Notes: generated from the letters alone by a model not told the origin. Shown: positions 1-11,165, counted from the stretch's first letter. The stretch: DNA of 64,000 nucleotides from Microvelia longipes (GCA_018340805.1 JACMZG010001870.1:16164532-16228531); one strand, 5' to 3'. Numbers and translations are program-made.

Positions 1-475
1 TTTTTTATAATGAAATAAACGGTTAAAAATACGGGAAATTGTGGAAAGTTTTTTTTTTACAAAACACGATCAATGTAAGAAAAAATCGAAAACGATTGTT
101 TTATTATGAATTTAACTTGCTTTTGTGATGAAATTATAACGTGGTTACATATTAAATCAATTGAGATGAAAAATTGGTCCTAGTAATAAGTTTTTATTTA
201 AAAAAGATTTTAATAGGCTGGTGTATCTACGGCATTTGTTAGATCACTAATGCTAAGCAGTATCGATCGAGGTCAGTGCCTGGATGGTAACCTCTAGGAA
301 TAAAGCTCATGATTTTTTTACTCAAAAGTAAATCTGAAGAGGTTTTGCAGTATAAATTTGACAATATTATATTCTAAGGCCGAGCGAAGCGGGTCCGAAG
401 TAGTGAGGATGAGCGTAGCAAATCCAATGTGTTAAGGAAAATTTGCGAGGTATTTCGGAATTTTTTTCCTTTCAG
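1..475 (+). mobile_element. 5S rRNA-derived SINE-like element, copy A (left end outside window)
   Basis: Positions 240-303 align with the middle of eukaryotic 5S rRNA: a GATCAC block, then CTAAGCAG, then GGTCAGTGCCTGGATGG, then GGAATAAA. The 3' part contains GAGCGAAGCGGGTCC near 382-396 followed by GTGAGGATGAGCGTAGC, the tail motif shared with the copies at 985, 7900 and 61870. The 5' head seen in those copies would lie before base 1. This is a non-coding dispersed repeat. The 5S resemblance is seen directly; retrotransposition by polymerase III transcripts is inferred from known SINE3 elements. Confidence 0.65.
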
Positions 476-984
476 TTAAAAGTGAGTTGAATTTTCTCTT
501 GTCCAGTCCTTATTTTGAGCTGAAATCTAACAACACCTTTCCTTTATTTTACATTAAATATCTTTAAGTATTTGATTTATTGCAGTATAGGTATAATTGA
601 GCTGTTGGGAAACACCGAAAAATCAAGCGTGCTCTGAACGACTTTAAATGGATTAATTTTAATTTAAAAAGGAACTGTGAAAACTATGTCGGTTTTACCC
701 ATACTTCTTTTAAAGCTCGTGTGTACCTGTTCCGCTCCCCCCTTGGTCATCTGATCATCTTAATTCAAAGCTACTTTTTATTTTATCTTTCCTACTTATT
801 TAGGTGTACGGAAAAGTATTGTTCTTTTTAAGTGATGTGAGTCCAAAGTAGTGAGAATGGCGAAGAAAAAATTCCCCATATCAAAGCTTTGCTATACAAA
901 TCCAAGTATAATTTAATTATTCTTTTAACTTTTTCGGTTTCCTATTGGCTAAGTAAAATTTAGAGCAAATCTAGATGTTGAGAA
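476..984. other. AT-rich spacer with repeat fragments
   Basis: No gene is visible. At 783-822 there is a hairpin-like head (TTTCCTACTTATTTAGG followed by CGGAAAAGTA), and at 835-865 a tail fragment (GTGAGTCCAAAGTAGTGAGA). Both belong to the 5S-derived family, here without its middle. Confidence 0.5.
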
Positions 985-1610
985 TGAAAACTCTATTTTT
1001 ACTTATCATTTATACCGTTGGTATATTAGGTAAATTATTGTTTTGAACAACCGAAACCGGGATTTTACATGAATTATACGTTCCATGTGTTATTAAGACA
1101 TCCTGAGTGGTTTTTACAAAGTTGCCTGTATGTGTGTGTGTTTTTTACCATTGTAGCCCCTAGTGTGTCTATGCTAAACAATTATAATTTGGTACAAAAA
1201 TCAATTTATAGGTGTATAATTTGTTTATAACGACATTGACCTTTATGAATTATAGCAAAAATTCATAATAAATCAGAAGAATGACTAATTTAGTTGAAAT
1301 TAGGCTTGGGTGCATTTATATAACACATGTATACAAAGTTTTATTTTAATGTAGCTATTATATCTAGTTTTTGTTTGGATTTGCCAAGGGATATCGAGCT
1401 TGGTGAGTAGGACGATGGATGACCGTTAGACTTAAAAACTCTCTCTTGCCTGAAGGATCACTTGAATGACCTTTAAATTAGCAAAGCAAGGCTGTGTACG
1501 TACTTAATTATAAATGTACGTTTTTCACATGTTGAGGACGAGCGAAGTGAGTCCTATTAGGTGAGGAATAGTTCCGAGGTACCCTGTACCCATTTTTTTA
1601 AAAATATTTT
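985..1610 (+). mobile_element. 5S rRNA-derived SINE-like element, copy B
   Basis: Head at about 1000-1060 (CATTTATACCGTTGGTATATTAGG, shown here only as a landmark, then CCGAAACCGGGAT), a GT-rich stretch near 1130, a diverged 5S-like block at 1377-1430 (ATATCGAGC, GGTGAGTAGGACGATGG, TGACCG), and the tail GAGGACGAGCGAAGTGAGTCC at 1534-1554 followed by CCGAGGTACCCTGTACCC. The order of parts matches the copies at 7900 and 61870, so this is probably a full-length, old copy. Confidence 0.6.
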
Positions 1611-2880
1611 GCTTTAAACCTAATTCGCTTTAATGGGAATGGATATCACAAACTAACGCGGTAAACTTGATGAAGTAAGAACAATGTTAGATAATGGAAT
1701 TAATGTTTTAAGATTAATTCTAAAAATATAGTACTAAAAAGTTATTGGTAATAAGTAATATTAAATCAAGTAAGAAGAAAAATTTTGAAAATTAAACATG
1801 AAAATATTTATTTTATTTAAAAGCTTTTTTTAACTTGATTGATTAATGTCTACAATAAATTAGTACGTTCACACACACTTCTAGATCCGCGGATCGTATT
1901 GGATACGATCTCTCAATACGGTAATATTAGCTATATGAACCATGCGGAGGGGATCCGATCGCATACGCTCAGGGTTGGCACCCGGGTGGGGAAAATTAAA
2001 AAACCCACCCGGGCAAAATGGGCAAAACCCACCCTATTTTACCTGGGTTTTTATATTTTTTATTCATTAATTTAGTTTTTTTTAATAAAGCTTGTTGTTT
2101 CCTTGGGAAATTAGCTAAAAATAAATAGAATAATTATAAAAAGTATAATTAGGTTATTCTTGCATCTGTTCTATGCATGTAAAATAAATCAAGGCATTGG
2201 TATACATATATGAATGCTCTTTATTTTTATTAAACTTTTTTTTACATATTTGAGTATGTTATCTTTGCTTACAAAAAATCTTAATTTAACTAAAACTTTG
2301 TTCAATAAATGTATTAATTACGTATTACGCCTATTTATCAACTAGATTCTTAAAATAGGCTTAAAAATACGATTATTTAACTTGCAATTTCAAAAAAATA
2401 TAAAAACCCATTTTACCCATTAAACCCAAAAAACCCGGGTGGGCTGGGTTTTTACAATTAAACCCGGGTTTTTGCCAACCCTGCATACGCTAGAACTAGG
2501 GAGATGGAATCTAAATGGATCCCCCGATACGCTGTATGTACCTTTAGAGACAATCGTATTTAACGGATAACCTTCTCGTCGAACTTTTATTTCACTTCAA
2601 TATTTTACCGTTTAATCAAATAACTTTTGGAATATTATTTTTTAGTGTAACTTTATTATTATGAAAAGAAATCACAATTTAATTTAAATATATTTTTTGT
2701 TTTAATCTACCTTATAACCATAAGTGAACCTTCACTATAAAAGACGCGATGTTTTGGCGGGATCAGTTATCACGTAATCTCACTCGATCGACTAAACAAA
2801 TTCGGCGCAAGAACCTTATATTATTTAATGCGTATCCAATACGATCGCCTGTTAAATACGCTTTGTGTACGTAGTAAATG
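1611..2880. mobile_element. Older inverted-repeat element that hosts the hAT insertion
   Basis: GGATCGTATTGGATACGATC at 1890-1909 recurs inverted as GCGTATCCAATACGATCGC near 2830-2848, with further loose symmetry outward (GTACGTTCACAC against TTTGTGTACGT). Removing the hAT copy leaves an element of roughly 0.5 kb with outer inverted repeats. No coding sequence is recognised. The limits are approximate. Confidence 0.35.
1970..2483. mobile_element. Non-autonomous hAT-superfamily element (514 bp)
   Basis: The left end reads CAGGGTTGGCACCCGGGT and the right end is the inverted form, CCCGGGTTTTTGCCAACCCTG. It is flanked on both sides by the same 8 bases, CATACGCT (1962-1969 and 2484-2491). CAGGGTTGGCA-type termini and 8-bp target duplications are hallmarks of hAT transposons. 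The interior is AT-rich with repeated AAACCCRCC blocks near both ends and has no transposase frame, so it would need an enzyme supplied in trans. Confidence 0.85.
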
Positions 2881-5245
2881 ATAAGTGATCATACAGTTGA
2901 AAGTGACTTGGCAGATTTGATAAGAGGAATCACCCAGTGGTGATACTCCTTGGCGTGGTAAGGAAAATGATTAAAAAGCTAACTAAAAACACAGAGTACA
3001 ATGTTATGTGTTTCTTTTAACATAAAAAGAGTGGAAGGCTTATATTAATTATTCATCATGCTTTCTACTCGGCTTAATTCTACGTTATTATCCTTTTATC
3101 ACAGTTTACTTATCTCAATCAGTACTTCCTTAAAAGAACTTAGTATGCATTACTAGTTTTCTTAAAGGTTAGTGAACCAAAAAGAACAAAAGGGAATTAA
3201 AAGGTTTCAAGCAATCAGTACTACTAAGGTTTCTTCTCCCTACCAAAAGATTTTTTTGAGTGGTTGTTTCTTTTAATAATTTCTATTTCAGTCAATCTTA
3301 AACTTAAGTAGAAAAAGAAACAAAATGTAACTATCCAATATTTTTTTGAGAGCGAGCAGTTAAGTACCGACACAAGAAAGTCATTAAAGTAAGATTTTAT
3401 TGCCAAATCAGTTAAAGTACTATTTTCACTGCCTTGACAGTAAAACTAGTTATCAAACAGTAGTTATTGTCCAACATATTAAATTTCAAGAACAAAAGTT
3501 CTTTCTGGTGTAACATCATTTATTTGTTATTGTTATAATTCGTCATTCATTTTTTTTTTTTGGAAAGAATTGTTTTTTTATGAAAAATCACTATTCATTA
3601 ATGAGAACGCGCTATTAAAAATAGTTTATCGTATATGGGGATAAAGTGATTTTATTGCTTTGGAAATTATTTCTTGACCTGCTTTAGTTCGTCGGTAAAC
3701 AAATCTCCGCAGGAATAAAATGCTATTTTACTGCTACTATTTTTTAATAATAACCCCAAAAATTGATTTAACAAATTTTAAATTTTAAAACTTTTGGATC
3801 ACTGAATGATATTTGGAACATTTTTGTTTGATTTTTGTGAGTTTTCTTTGATTAAATCACAAAAAAACTGTACTCTTTTGCGTCTGGTAAATATGTCCTC
3901 CAATAGGAGAAAACGATATTTTGCGTTATTTATACCTACCTATATAGTGTTCTTTAGGGAATAAAATCTCGCCACGGAACTCAACTATGCATGTTACAGA
4001 AGTCAACTATACCTTTTGGTCTTAATTCACTTCGTGACGAAACTAGCTAATCTCCGATGTTAAGAAAGTATTAAACATTAAAATTTCATCAAAATCTTTT
4101 AAAAAAACTACATCATGTTGTAAGTCGAGCTTATATGAAATTTAGAGTGTTTTTAACATTTATTATCCTAAAAACCTAACTTTTTTCTTAGGCTCGAAAA
4201 ATGATTATAATCCAACTTATAGTAGACCTATCGTGTTTAATAGTAAATCTTAATACTCTAATAATTTTAATAGTAGATAGGTGTACAGTAGTAGAAGATA
4301 ATGCCAATTTTTATGAAGAATCGCTGAATATAGATACCTTAAATTAGAGAAATTACTTAATGTTTACTATAATGTACATGTTTATGTAATGAAACATGTT
4401 ACTTAATGTTTCATGGCAAATAAAAAGGTGCGATAAACTTTTGGTATAAATTTATAAAAAAAATATATGTTTGGAAGTCCAACGAAACTTTCGAAATATT
4501 TTCTTAATCGATCCAGCTATGTTTTGGTTTGAATGAAAGCTTATCTTGCATGACTAAATAAAAAGGGTTTAACAATCTTAAAAATTGAAGAATCCACCGA
4601 AAAAGGTAAGTTACGTGCGGCTAGAACACGAGATGATCGTAAAAAACAGTCAAATACTATTTTTTATCTCTTACGACCATTATCATCATTGGTGTTCGTG
4701 TTGAAGGGGTGTTGAACCATTGCCTTTATAATCTAAACAAATACTCCTTCACTCTATATAGATAACCATCTAATTCAGGTTTCCCTTCAGCTTCATGACA
4801 GTATCTATTGATTAATGACGCATCTGATAGCATTTACTTTAGAACCCTTTATTAACAGTTTCTATGCAATGAGCATTCAAAACATTAAGGTGTTTGTACA
4901 AGTGTCAGGATGCTTTGGTATTGGCTTGCGTCTAACTTACAATCTATGGTGGCGGAAACAGTGTCCAACCAACCGATATGCTTACCTTAAAAAACTATTA
5001 TCTTTGAATTTTTTCCAACGGATGTAGGAAGTAAGCAGTTTACTACGTAACAATAAGCAAATAATATAGAGTTTTAACGATAAAATGTCGTCGGTATCTT
5101 ACTATAAACTAAAAATACTTGAACGAATCTAAGAAATTATTAAAATCCGTAGCGTTTAGATTTCCTTTTTATTTTATTTTCATCTCACTGGTATGTTTGC
5201 TGTAAGATCTCTTTAAGCATTTTTGACTTTTTCTGTGTCTTCTGA
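2881..5245. other. Unannotated AT-rich sequence
   Basis: I see no gene, RNA or clear repeat here. Short open frames (for example 4815-5027) show no recognisable motif and no splice context. Confidence 0.5.
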
Positions 5246-5697
5246 TTAGTTTATTGTTTGATTCTGTTTCGTCTTGTAGGTTTGATTCTGTTTCGTCTTA
5301 GTTTTGTTTGATTTCTGTTTCGTCTTGATTGTCTTGTAGTTTATTGTTTGATTCTGTTTCGTCTGTTTGTTCTGTTTCGTTTGAGTTTATTGTTTGATTC
5401 TGTTTCGTCTTGGAGTTTATTGTTTGATTCTGTTTCGTCTTTGTAGTTTATTGTTTGATTCTGTTCGTCTTGTAGTTTATTGTTTGATTCTGTTTCGTCT
5501 TGTAGTTTATTGTTTGATTCTGTTTCGTCTTGTAGTTTATTGTTTGATTCTGTTTCGTCTTGTAGTTTATTGTTTGATTCTGTTTCGTCTTGTAGTTTTG
5601 ATTCTGTTTCGTCTTTGTAGTTTATTGTTGATTCTGTTTCTGTTTCGTCTTGTAGTTTATTGTTTGATTCTGTTTCGTCTGTTTGAGTAGTTTATTA
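5246..5697. repeat. 30-bp minisatellite
   Basis: About 14 units of TGATTCTGTTTCGTCTTGTA plus GTTTATTGTT (30 bp), exact in the centre (5491-5600) and ragged with small deletions at both edges. Because 30 is a multiple of three, the array leaves an open frame with a periodic Leu-Ile-Leu-Phe-Arg translation. That frame is a by-product, not a gene. Confidence 0.9.
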
Positions 5698-5859
5698 TAC
5701 TATGCGTGATAAATTTAATAAAATTTTGGTAAGTCATAATTCAAATTCAAATTACATAAAAAATCAACGTTATATGGATTTTCTACGAGTTTCTAATCTA
5801 ATTTCCTGCATAAACACACTGCTAGCTACGATTATTACCCAGACGTAGGCTCACAGAAA

Positions 5860-5995
5860 AAACACACATTTACCATACAGGTAACTTGGTAAATTCACTT
5901 AGGAGGTCATAAAACACGTGAAACGGACAATTTAGGTAAAATTTCGGGTTCGAATTTATAAAGTAATTAATATACAAGTTTAAAGATAGAGCAGC
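5860..5995 (-). mobile_element. Partial copy (head only) of the 5S-derived family
   Basis: Read on the minus strand it gives CGAACCCGAAATTTTACC, then TTGTCCGTTTCACGTGTTTT and ACCAAGTTACCTGTATGG. These blocks match the head of the copies at 985, 7900 and 62512. No 5S-like block follows. Confidence 0.5.
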
Positions 5996-6051
5996 ATCCG
6001 GAGGTGTTTTATTATAAAAATTATAACTCTCATATTATCTTCTTAGGCCGA

Positions 6052-6203
6052 GCCTCGGGACACAAATTGTTAGTAAGCTCCCTCAGCAAGCCTAGAGACC
6101 CAAATTGTTAGTACGCCCTCTTAGCAAGCGTCGGGACCCAAAATATTATTAAGCTCCCTCGAGAAACCTGGAGAGCTAACAAGTTTATCTCTCTCCCCCT
6201 CAA
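6052..6203. repeat. 38-bp tandem repeat, 3-4 units
   Basis: Units start at 6052, 6090 and 6128 and share a pattern of GCCTNGRGACCCAAATTGTT, AGTAAGCTCCCTCAGCAA. A fourth, diverged unit starts near 6166. It is richer in GC than its surroundings. Confidence 0.7.
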
Positions 6204-6676
6204 GAGCTCTTTTAGCTTTGCCTTAAAAAGAGGAACCCAAAAATTGATATGTCCAAATTTCTTCTATCCCTTGTCGTATAAATATTATTTGTCAGGCGTT
6301 GAGCTTTTAGAAATGTATTGTTTAAAAAAAATGGCTTCAGTACTGAAGTACAATCCTGTAGTAAAGAATTGTAGAATTCTTTACTTTAATTCTAATTCTT
6401 TCTACTCAATTCTGTGTAGAAGAAGTCTCCACAAAAATATATTTCTTCATATCAAAGCACTTACAACCTAACAAGAGGTTGATAGTCCTGAAGAATGATT
6501 TGGTAATAGAAAAGTCTTACAGATCAGATATCAAAGATAGACTTATTTAATTTTTAGTTATTTATGTGTTATTTGGTTTTAAGCATTATTATTTTTTAAT
6601 TTTATTGATTTATTTAAATTTTTCCTATCTATTTATTCTATTTTTTGAATCACTCTTCTTTATTCAACGGCTAGCA

Positions 6677-6745
6677 CTGATGATGGCCTCTTAATAGGTT
6701 GAAAGCGCTTTGCTATTTAAAAATATATTTTTGTAGAGAGACTTG
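6677..6745 (+). other. CTGATGA-hairpin-GAAAGC motif (hammerhead-like, degenerate)
   Basis: CTGATGA at 6677-6683 is followed by a stem GGCCT/AGGTT and then GAAAGC (6701-6706), with GAGAGAC about 30 bases further on. The same arrangement recurs at 10066 and, on the minus strand, at 34237. An extra base after CTGATGA departs from a canonical hammerhead, and no good stem I is seen, so catalytic activity is doubtful. It is probably the end of a retroelement family. Confidence 0.4.
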
Positions 6746-7429
6746 TTCTTTTATCTCCGTTAACGCTCACCTTACTTCTACAATTCTTTACTTATTTTAT
6801 ATCCAATGTTCACACTTCTTAGAAAATTAAGGTATTCTTTTATTTCCGTTGAACATCTTGTCTCATCTAATAAAGAAAGTGTGACTAAGCTTTCTAAAAA
6901 TAATCACTGAGAAAAACTAATAATAAAAATAAGGACTCATAACTCAATTTATGTTTGTTTTAAACATTATCTTTTGAAGACTGTGTGTTTTAATTTGGTC
7001 TTGAAGCTGACTGCTGCATAAAAACTGAATATCTTTATTTTCATTTTTAAGAATCGTACTAAGTAAGCATATGGATTGATCATTGTTTTTATTAATTATG
7101 TCTGTGTTTGGATAAACAAAATGTTGCTTGTCTTTCATGTATTTATTGCTCCAAGATGGGATAGTATAATCCTATACAATTCTGAGTATGTTTAATTGAA
7201 TGTGACATGAATTGTTTTTTATGGCGGGACATATTAAATTACTGCTGTGTATTTTAAGTTTTTATTTTGATAATTTGGTTATGAATATGAAAGACTGATG
7301 TTTTTCATCGTTGCAGTTTTAAAGACTATGCTAATATATCGTTTGCATTAGTGTAGGATTCTTCCATCTATTTAATAGTTTTTTTTTCACCCAGGGAGTA
7401 AAGATTGCTATTATTTCCCTTAGCAGTTA
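6746..7429. other. Unannotated AT-rich sequence
   Basis: No gene or structured repeat seen. Confidence 0.5.
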
Positions 7430-7560
7430 GATGGTTCCTAAGGCGTAAGCCGAGGGAGCCAAAGTATTTAACTACACAGGAAAGTAATTCCTGTGTTTAA
7501 CTAGTTATCACTATTAACCCCGAGGCGAAGCCGAGGCAGGTAATGGGGGGGGGGGATAGC
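7430..7560. repeat. GC-richer hairpin-bearing repeat
   Basis: It contains GGCGTAAGCCGAGGGAGCC, a perfect 9-bp hairpin ACACAGGAA/TTCCTGTGT (7477-7499), CCGAGGCGAAGCCGAGGC and a run of G. It resembles the palindromic GC tails at 12915 and 27572. The family is not recognised. Confidence 0.4.
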
Positions 7561-8466
7561 ATTTTACTCCTAAGGTGCTTACAAGATTTTATCTCCAGAC
7601 GTTGATTTTATTTTAATGCGTTTTATTGTATTTTATTTTAATTTTTTGGTCGAATAAATGTTGTGAGTGCCACCTCCGGGAAAATTTAAAAAAATTGATC
7701 GGTCATCAGTATAAATTTAGATAATACCACTTCCCTAAAAAATTGATAATAACCCATGACTCTAATAACCCAATGATAGGAATCACTTTTTATTCCCAAG
7801 GGAGAAAGAAAAATAAATAGTAAAGAAAAAGTGTTTCTTTACTCCCTAAAAACTAGTCAATAAACTTAACATTATACACATACACCGTATGGAGATAAAG
7901 AATTTTTGCTTTTCCTCATTTATACTATAGGTATAAAGGAAAAGTATTGTGTTAGTACTGAACATCCAAAACAGGGATATCACACCTAAATAATCCGTTT
8001 TAGATGTACGTAAGACCTCTTGAGTGGGTTTTATTTAGTTTAGTTGTCAGTATGTGTTTGAGTGTGTGTTTGTCTCTTTTCATCGTAGCTCCAGATGTGT
8101 TTAGGCAAGAGACATAAAACTTTGTATAGAAATCTTTCGGTCTAATTCTATCGGAAACAAATTACGACGTCATAAACCGTACTTACCGACTGATATTTGG
8201 TACTAGTGTATGTCTTTACGTTGTAAACAAGTATACTAAATTTCATTACAGGGTTATATTGGATCACTAACGTTGAGCAGCATCTAGCTAGGTCAGTGCC
8301 TGGATGGGCGAATAACATCAGTTGAGATTAAAACTGATGTTATTACTGTCTGAGAACGAGTAAAAGAAGTCTGGAGACATGTTGCATTATTAATTTGGCG
8401 ATTTTTCCATCCTATTCTGAAGACCAGGGGAAGCGAGTCCAAAGTAGTAAGAATGTGCGTAGCGTA

Positions 8467-8478
8467 TCCGATGTGGTA
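8467..8478. repeat. Target-site duplication (left) of the LINE insertion
   Basis: TCCGATGTGGTA here and again at 8744-8755 exactly flanks the inserted LINE fragment. Confidence 0.85.
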
Positions 8479-8743
8479 TTATTATTATTATTATTAATTG
8501 TGAGGGTAGGTGTTGTAAAACCTTATGCACTGCTACTTTGAGTCTTTTGTACAAGTACCCTCGTGTTCTTAAGCTTATAGGAGATCCTTTCCTTTTATTA
8601 TTAAAAGTATGTGTACTAAGTTGGCATCTGGGTTTTCAATTCTGCTTAGTGTGGCTTCTCCAAACAACAGAAATCTCTTGTATGCTAGGGCTTCGCATTC
8701 AAAGATGATGTGCGATGATGTTTCAGGGCATTGGCCACATTGG
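8479..8743 (-). mobile_element. 5'-truncated LINE insertion with (TAA)n tail
   Basis: On the minus strand the insertion holds the end of an open frame, a short 3' untranslated part and a (TAA)n tail (8479-8497 as TTATTA on the + strand). Perfect 12-bp duplications of the target lie on both sides. Severe 5' truncation plus a TAA-repeat tail is typical of non-LTR retrotransposons copied by target-primed reverse transcription. It landed inside the 5S-derived element and is therefore the younger insertion. Confidence 0.8.
8575..8742 (-). pseudogene. C-terminal fragment of a non-LTR retrotransposon ORF2
   Basis: The frame of about 56 codons begins QCGQCPETSSHIIFECEALA and ends at a TAA stop at 8577-8575. 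The CxxC...H....C pattern followed by AL and a basic residue is the cysteine/histidine-rich segment seen at the extreme C terminus of many Jockey, I and R1-type reverse-transcriptase polyproteins. Endonuclease and reverse-transcriptase domains are absent because of 5' truncation, so it cannot be functional. The frame itself has no internal stop, which suggests a relatively recent insertion. Clade assignment is tentative; the TAA tail would suit the I group. Confidence 0.7.
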
Positions 8744-9024
8744 TCCGATGTGGTAAAGAGAAGTTCAGAGATATCTTGTACTTAAATTTTTGTTTGTTAG
8801 AAACAAATGGTTTAAGATTAATTTCATTTGCAACAATATGCCTGACGAATTTGGTAAATAGTTGTTAAAATTTTACAGTATTTAGGGTTTGAATCTTTAT
8901 AAAAATTAATTAGCCTTGAGAAACCAGACTCTAAACGCATAGGCTGTTCATCGTTGTAAACAACCGTTAGATTGTGTTGTCTTAAAAAGAAAAATTTTAT
9001 TCTCTCAAAAAAAATGACTTTGAG

Positions 9025-9235
9025 TTAAGTTAGGTAAAAAGGGTCGGGTACCTTGATGTCGGGTATTTTAGGTTGTTTAAGAATATTGGTAGCCAAAAAA
9101 GCATGTCCGTGAAATTATCGGGTCGACCGTATCCAATCCTCTTTGACTCTTGTCTTTGACACTCTGCAGACCTTTTTCTAAACTTCTTTTTGTGGTTTTA
9201 TCCGAACCGGATAGTCTTTTATTTGTGGGTTCAAT
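9025..9235 (-). pseudogene. Lysine-rich ghost reading frame with one frameshift
   Basis: Two minus-strand open stretches abut in different frames: one from 9235 inward (includes SLEKGLQSVKDKSQRGLDTV) and one ending at the TAA at 9027-9025 (includes LKQPKIPDIKVPDPFYLT). Joining them needs a single frame change near 9095. I do not recognise the family. It could be a decayed transposon protein or chance. No start codon or splice sites were identified. Confidence 0.25.
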
Positions 9236-9788
9236 TCATTTAAACTTAGGAGTCATCGAGACGTATCTTATAAATCATTTGATATTTTTTTGGATTTACT
9301 TTGCCGGATTTATTTAGCATAGTACTCCTAGCTTGAATGTAGCATTTTAGTTGTTATGTATTCCTTCTAGGTATCTACTAAAATTTCTGGTTAGTATAAA
9401 AAAATTGTTTTTTAGAAATTAGCATTTCTAAATCTAAGTTAATTCTTACTTCGATCTTTGTAGTATCTTGTGAGTTGCTACCATGATAAAACGTTCTAGT
9501 TTTAAACACAGAGACTAAACTTAGAGGGAGTACTTAGGTAGAATTACACAGTGAGGGGTCTTGAAGTGAGACAGTATTTTTGGAAAATGACGCGTAAGAT
9601 GTTTGTAAATTTAAGATTAAGTTATAGGGTATATCTAGGAGTTTTTGGAGGGAGAGGATGGATGTACTATTTATTAATTAAAAGGAAGAAAAAGTGTACT
9701 TTTCTTCCTCTTGTAGATGGAGAAAAGTAACTAGCGGGAGTGAAATACTTTGGTTGCTATGTTAACTACTTAACTTCTTCTTTGTATT
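9236..9788. other. Unannotated AT-rich sequence
   Basis: No gene or recognisable repeat seen. Confidence 0.45.
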
Positions 9789-9860
9789 TCCTCTTTAGCT
9801 CAGTTAGTAGCGTCTTCAGATCTTAAGTTGAAGGTTGCAAGTTCAATCCTCACAGGGACA
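9789..9860 (+). pseudogene. tRNA-like sequence (degenerate tRNA or SINE head)
   Basis: TTTAGCTCAGTTAGTAGCG resembles a D arm and A box, and AAGTTCAATCCTCAC resembles a T arm and B box at the right distance. The middle (TTCAGATCTTAAGTTGAA) recalls the anticodon arm of elongator tRNA-Met with changes in the loop. The acceptor arms do not pair properly, so a working tRNA is unlikely. Confidence 0.45.
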
Positions 9861-10065
9861 AGGGACACACACTTACAATACTTTATTATAAGCTTCAATA
9901 CCGACTATGTAAAATAATTTAAAACTTTTATATTCGTAACTTATTTATTCGTTGATAAAACAAATAAATTAGTTAACAAAAATAATAAAAAAAGTAAAGT
10001 TTCTTTAAGTTACCGTTACCAGTACGAAAAGACTCAAAACGTAATCTATTAACATCTCAAAGGCA

Positions 10066-10140
10066 CTGATGATGACCTTAAGTTAGTTAAAGCGGGTTAT
10101 GTTTAATTTCATATAAACATTAACATTAGTTGGAGAGATT
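10066..10140 (+). other. CTGATGA-hairpin motif, second + copy
   Basis: GGCACTGATGATGACC, then a weak stem, then TTAAAGC (10093) and GGAGAGA further on (10130-10136). It matches the 6677 site but the GAAA element has decayed. Confidence 0.35.
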
Positions 10141-10588
10141 TTATTATTCTAATCATGATGAATTCCTCTGGCGCTCATAGTTAAATTCTTAAGATGTGTT
10201 TTCTGTCTATTTCCAATCGCATCTGCTTTTATTTTTTCTATTTTTTAAATTGTTTATACGTTTGTTAAATTGCATTAATCCCTGAAACTCTTTGTTTTGG
10301 AGACTATAGTTATCTATGAAACGTCACCTTAGTGTCGTATGTCTAAGTGTCCTCTTGTCTTGTTAACACTCTGATGATTTGCAATGCAGTTCCTATTCAA
10401 AATGTCCAAACAAAGGATCAAAATTCCTTCTTAACTTTCAAGTTTCTCTGTTTACAAGACCCTTTTAACTCCTCACTTATTTTGTCACTTGGCATTGTAA
10501 ATCATAAATTCATTTTTCTTGTGAGTTAGTGTAACTATTTTAACTGAGTGAGTTATTTTCTTATTTTTTCTTGGTTATGTTCATACTG

Positions 10589-10598
10589 TTTATATATA

Positions 10599-10677
<79 letters not shown>
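10589..10677. repeat. (AT)n microsatellite
   Basis: Nearly uninterrupted AT dinucleotides with a few single-base breaks. Confidence 0.95.
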
Positions 10678-10680
<3 letters not shown>

Positions 10681-11165
10681 ATGCATTGTGTTTTGTAGTT
10701 TCTGTTCTTAATCTTTGTTTTTATTTAAGTACAATTATAATTTCACAGGCATTTATTTAATATTTTAATTTCTATAAGAAATAATAGTTTTAAAAATTTT
10801 AAAAATAATTTTTAATAGTTATGATGTATATTTAATGTATATTATTTTACATTTTACGAGCTGTACTTCTTTCATTAATATATTTTTTTAGCAAATACAT
10901 GTATTTTGAGAGCCATAGTTTCTATTATGTACTTTAATAGTGTATTTATTCTTTGATTCACTTAAGGTTTTAAACTTTTTTTTACCTTTTTTCTGTTTTA
11001 CTTTTATCTCATATTAATTCATAGAAGGATGTAACTACGGATATTAAACGCCATTTTAATGACCCGACGTTAAAATTATTTACAAGCAAAGTTAAAATTA
11101 TTAACAATTTTTTACAAGCATATTATTTTATTTTCCTCTGAAATTTCCTTTCATTACGTTTATGA

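Larger units (their letters stand above)
7900..8800 (+). mobile_element. 5S rRNA-derived SINE-like element, copy C (interrupted by a LINE)
   Basis: The head hairpin CTTTTCCTCATTTATACT with GGTATAAAGGAAAAG lies at 7908-7942, followed by AAACAGGGATATCAC. The 5S-like block is at 8261-8312 (GGATCACTAACGTTGAGCAG, GGTCAGTGCCTGGATGGG). The tail at about 8410-8466 has GAAGCGAGTCCAAAGTAG and GTGCGTAGCGTATCC. The element resumes after the LINE at 8744-8800 (AAAGAGAAGTTCAGAGATAT), matching the distal tail of copy A. Confidence 0.7.

Noticed and set aside
5394..5690. 98-codon periodic open frame
   Set aside because: Produced by a 30-bp minisatellite whose unit is a multiple of three.
6677..6715. Active hammerhead ribozyme
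   Set aside because: An extra base after CTGATGA and no convincing stem I; kept only as a related motif.
9789..9860. Functional tRNA gene
   Set aside because: Acceptor stem does not pair and the anticodon loop is not standard.
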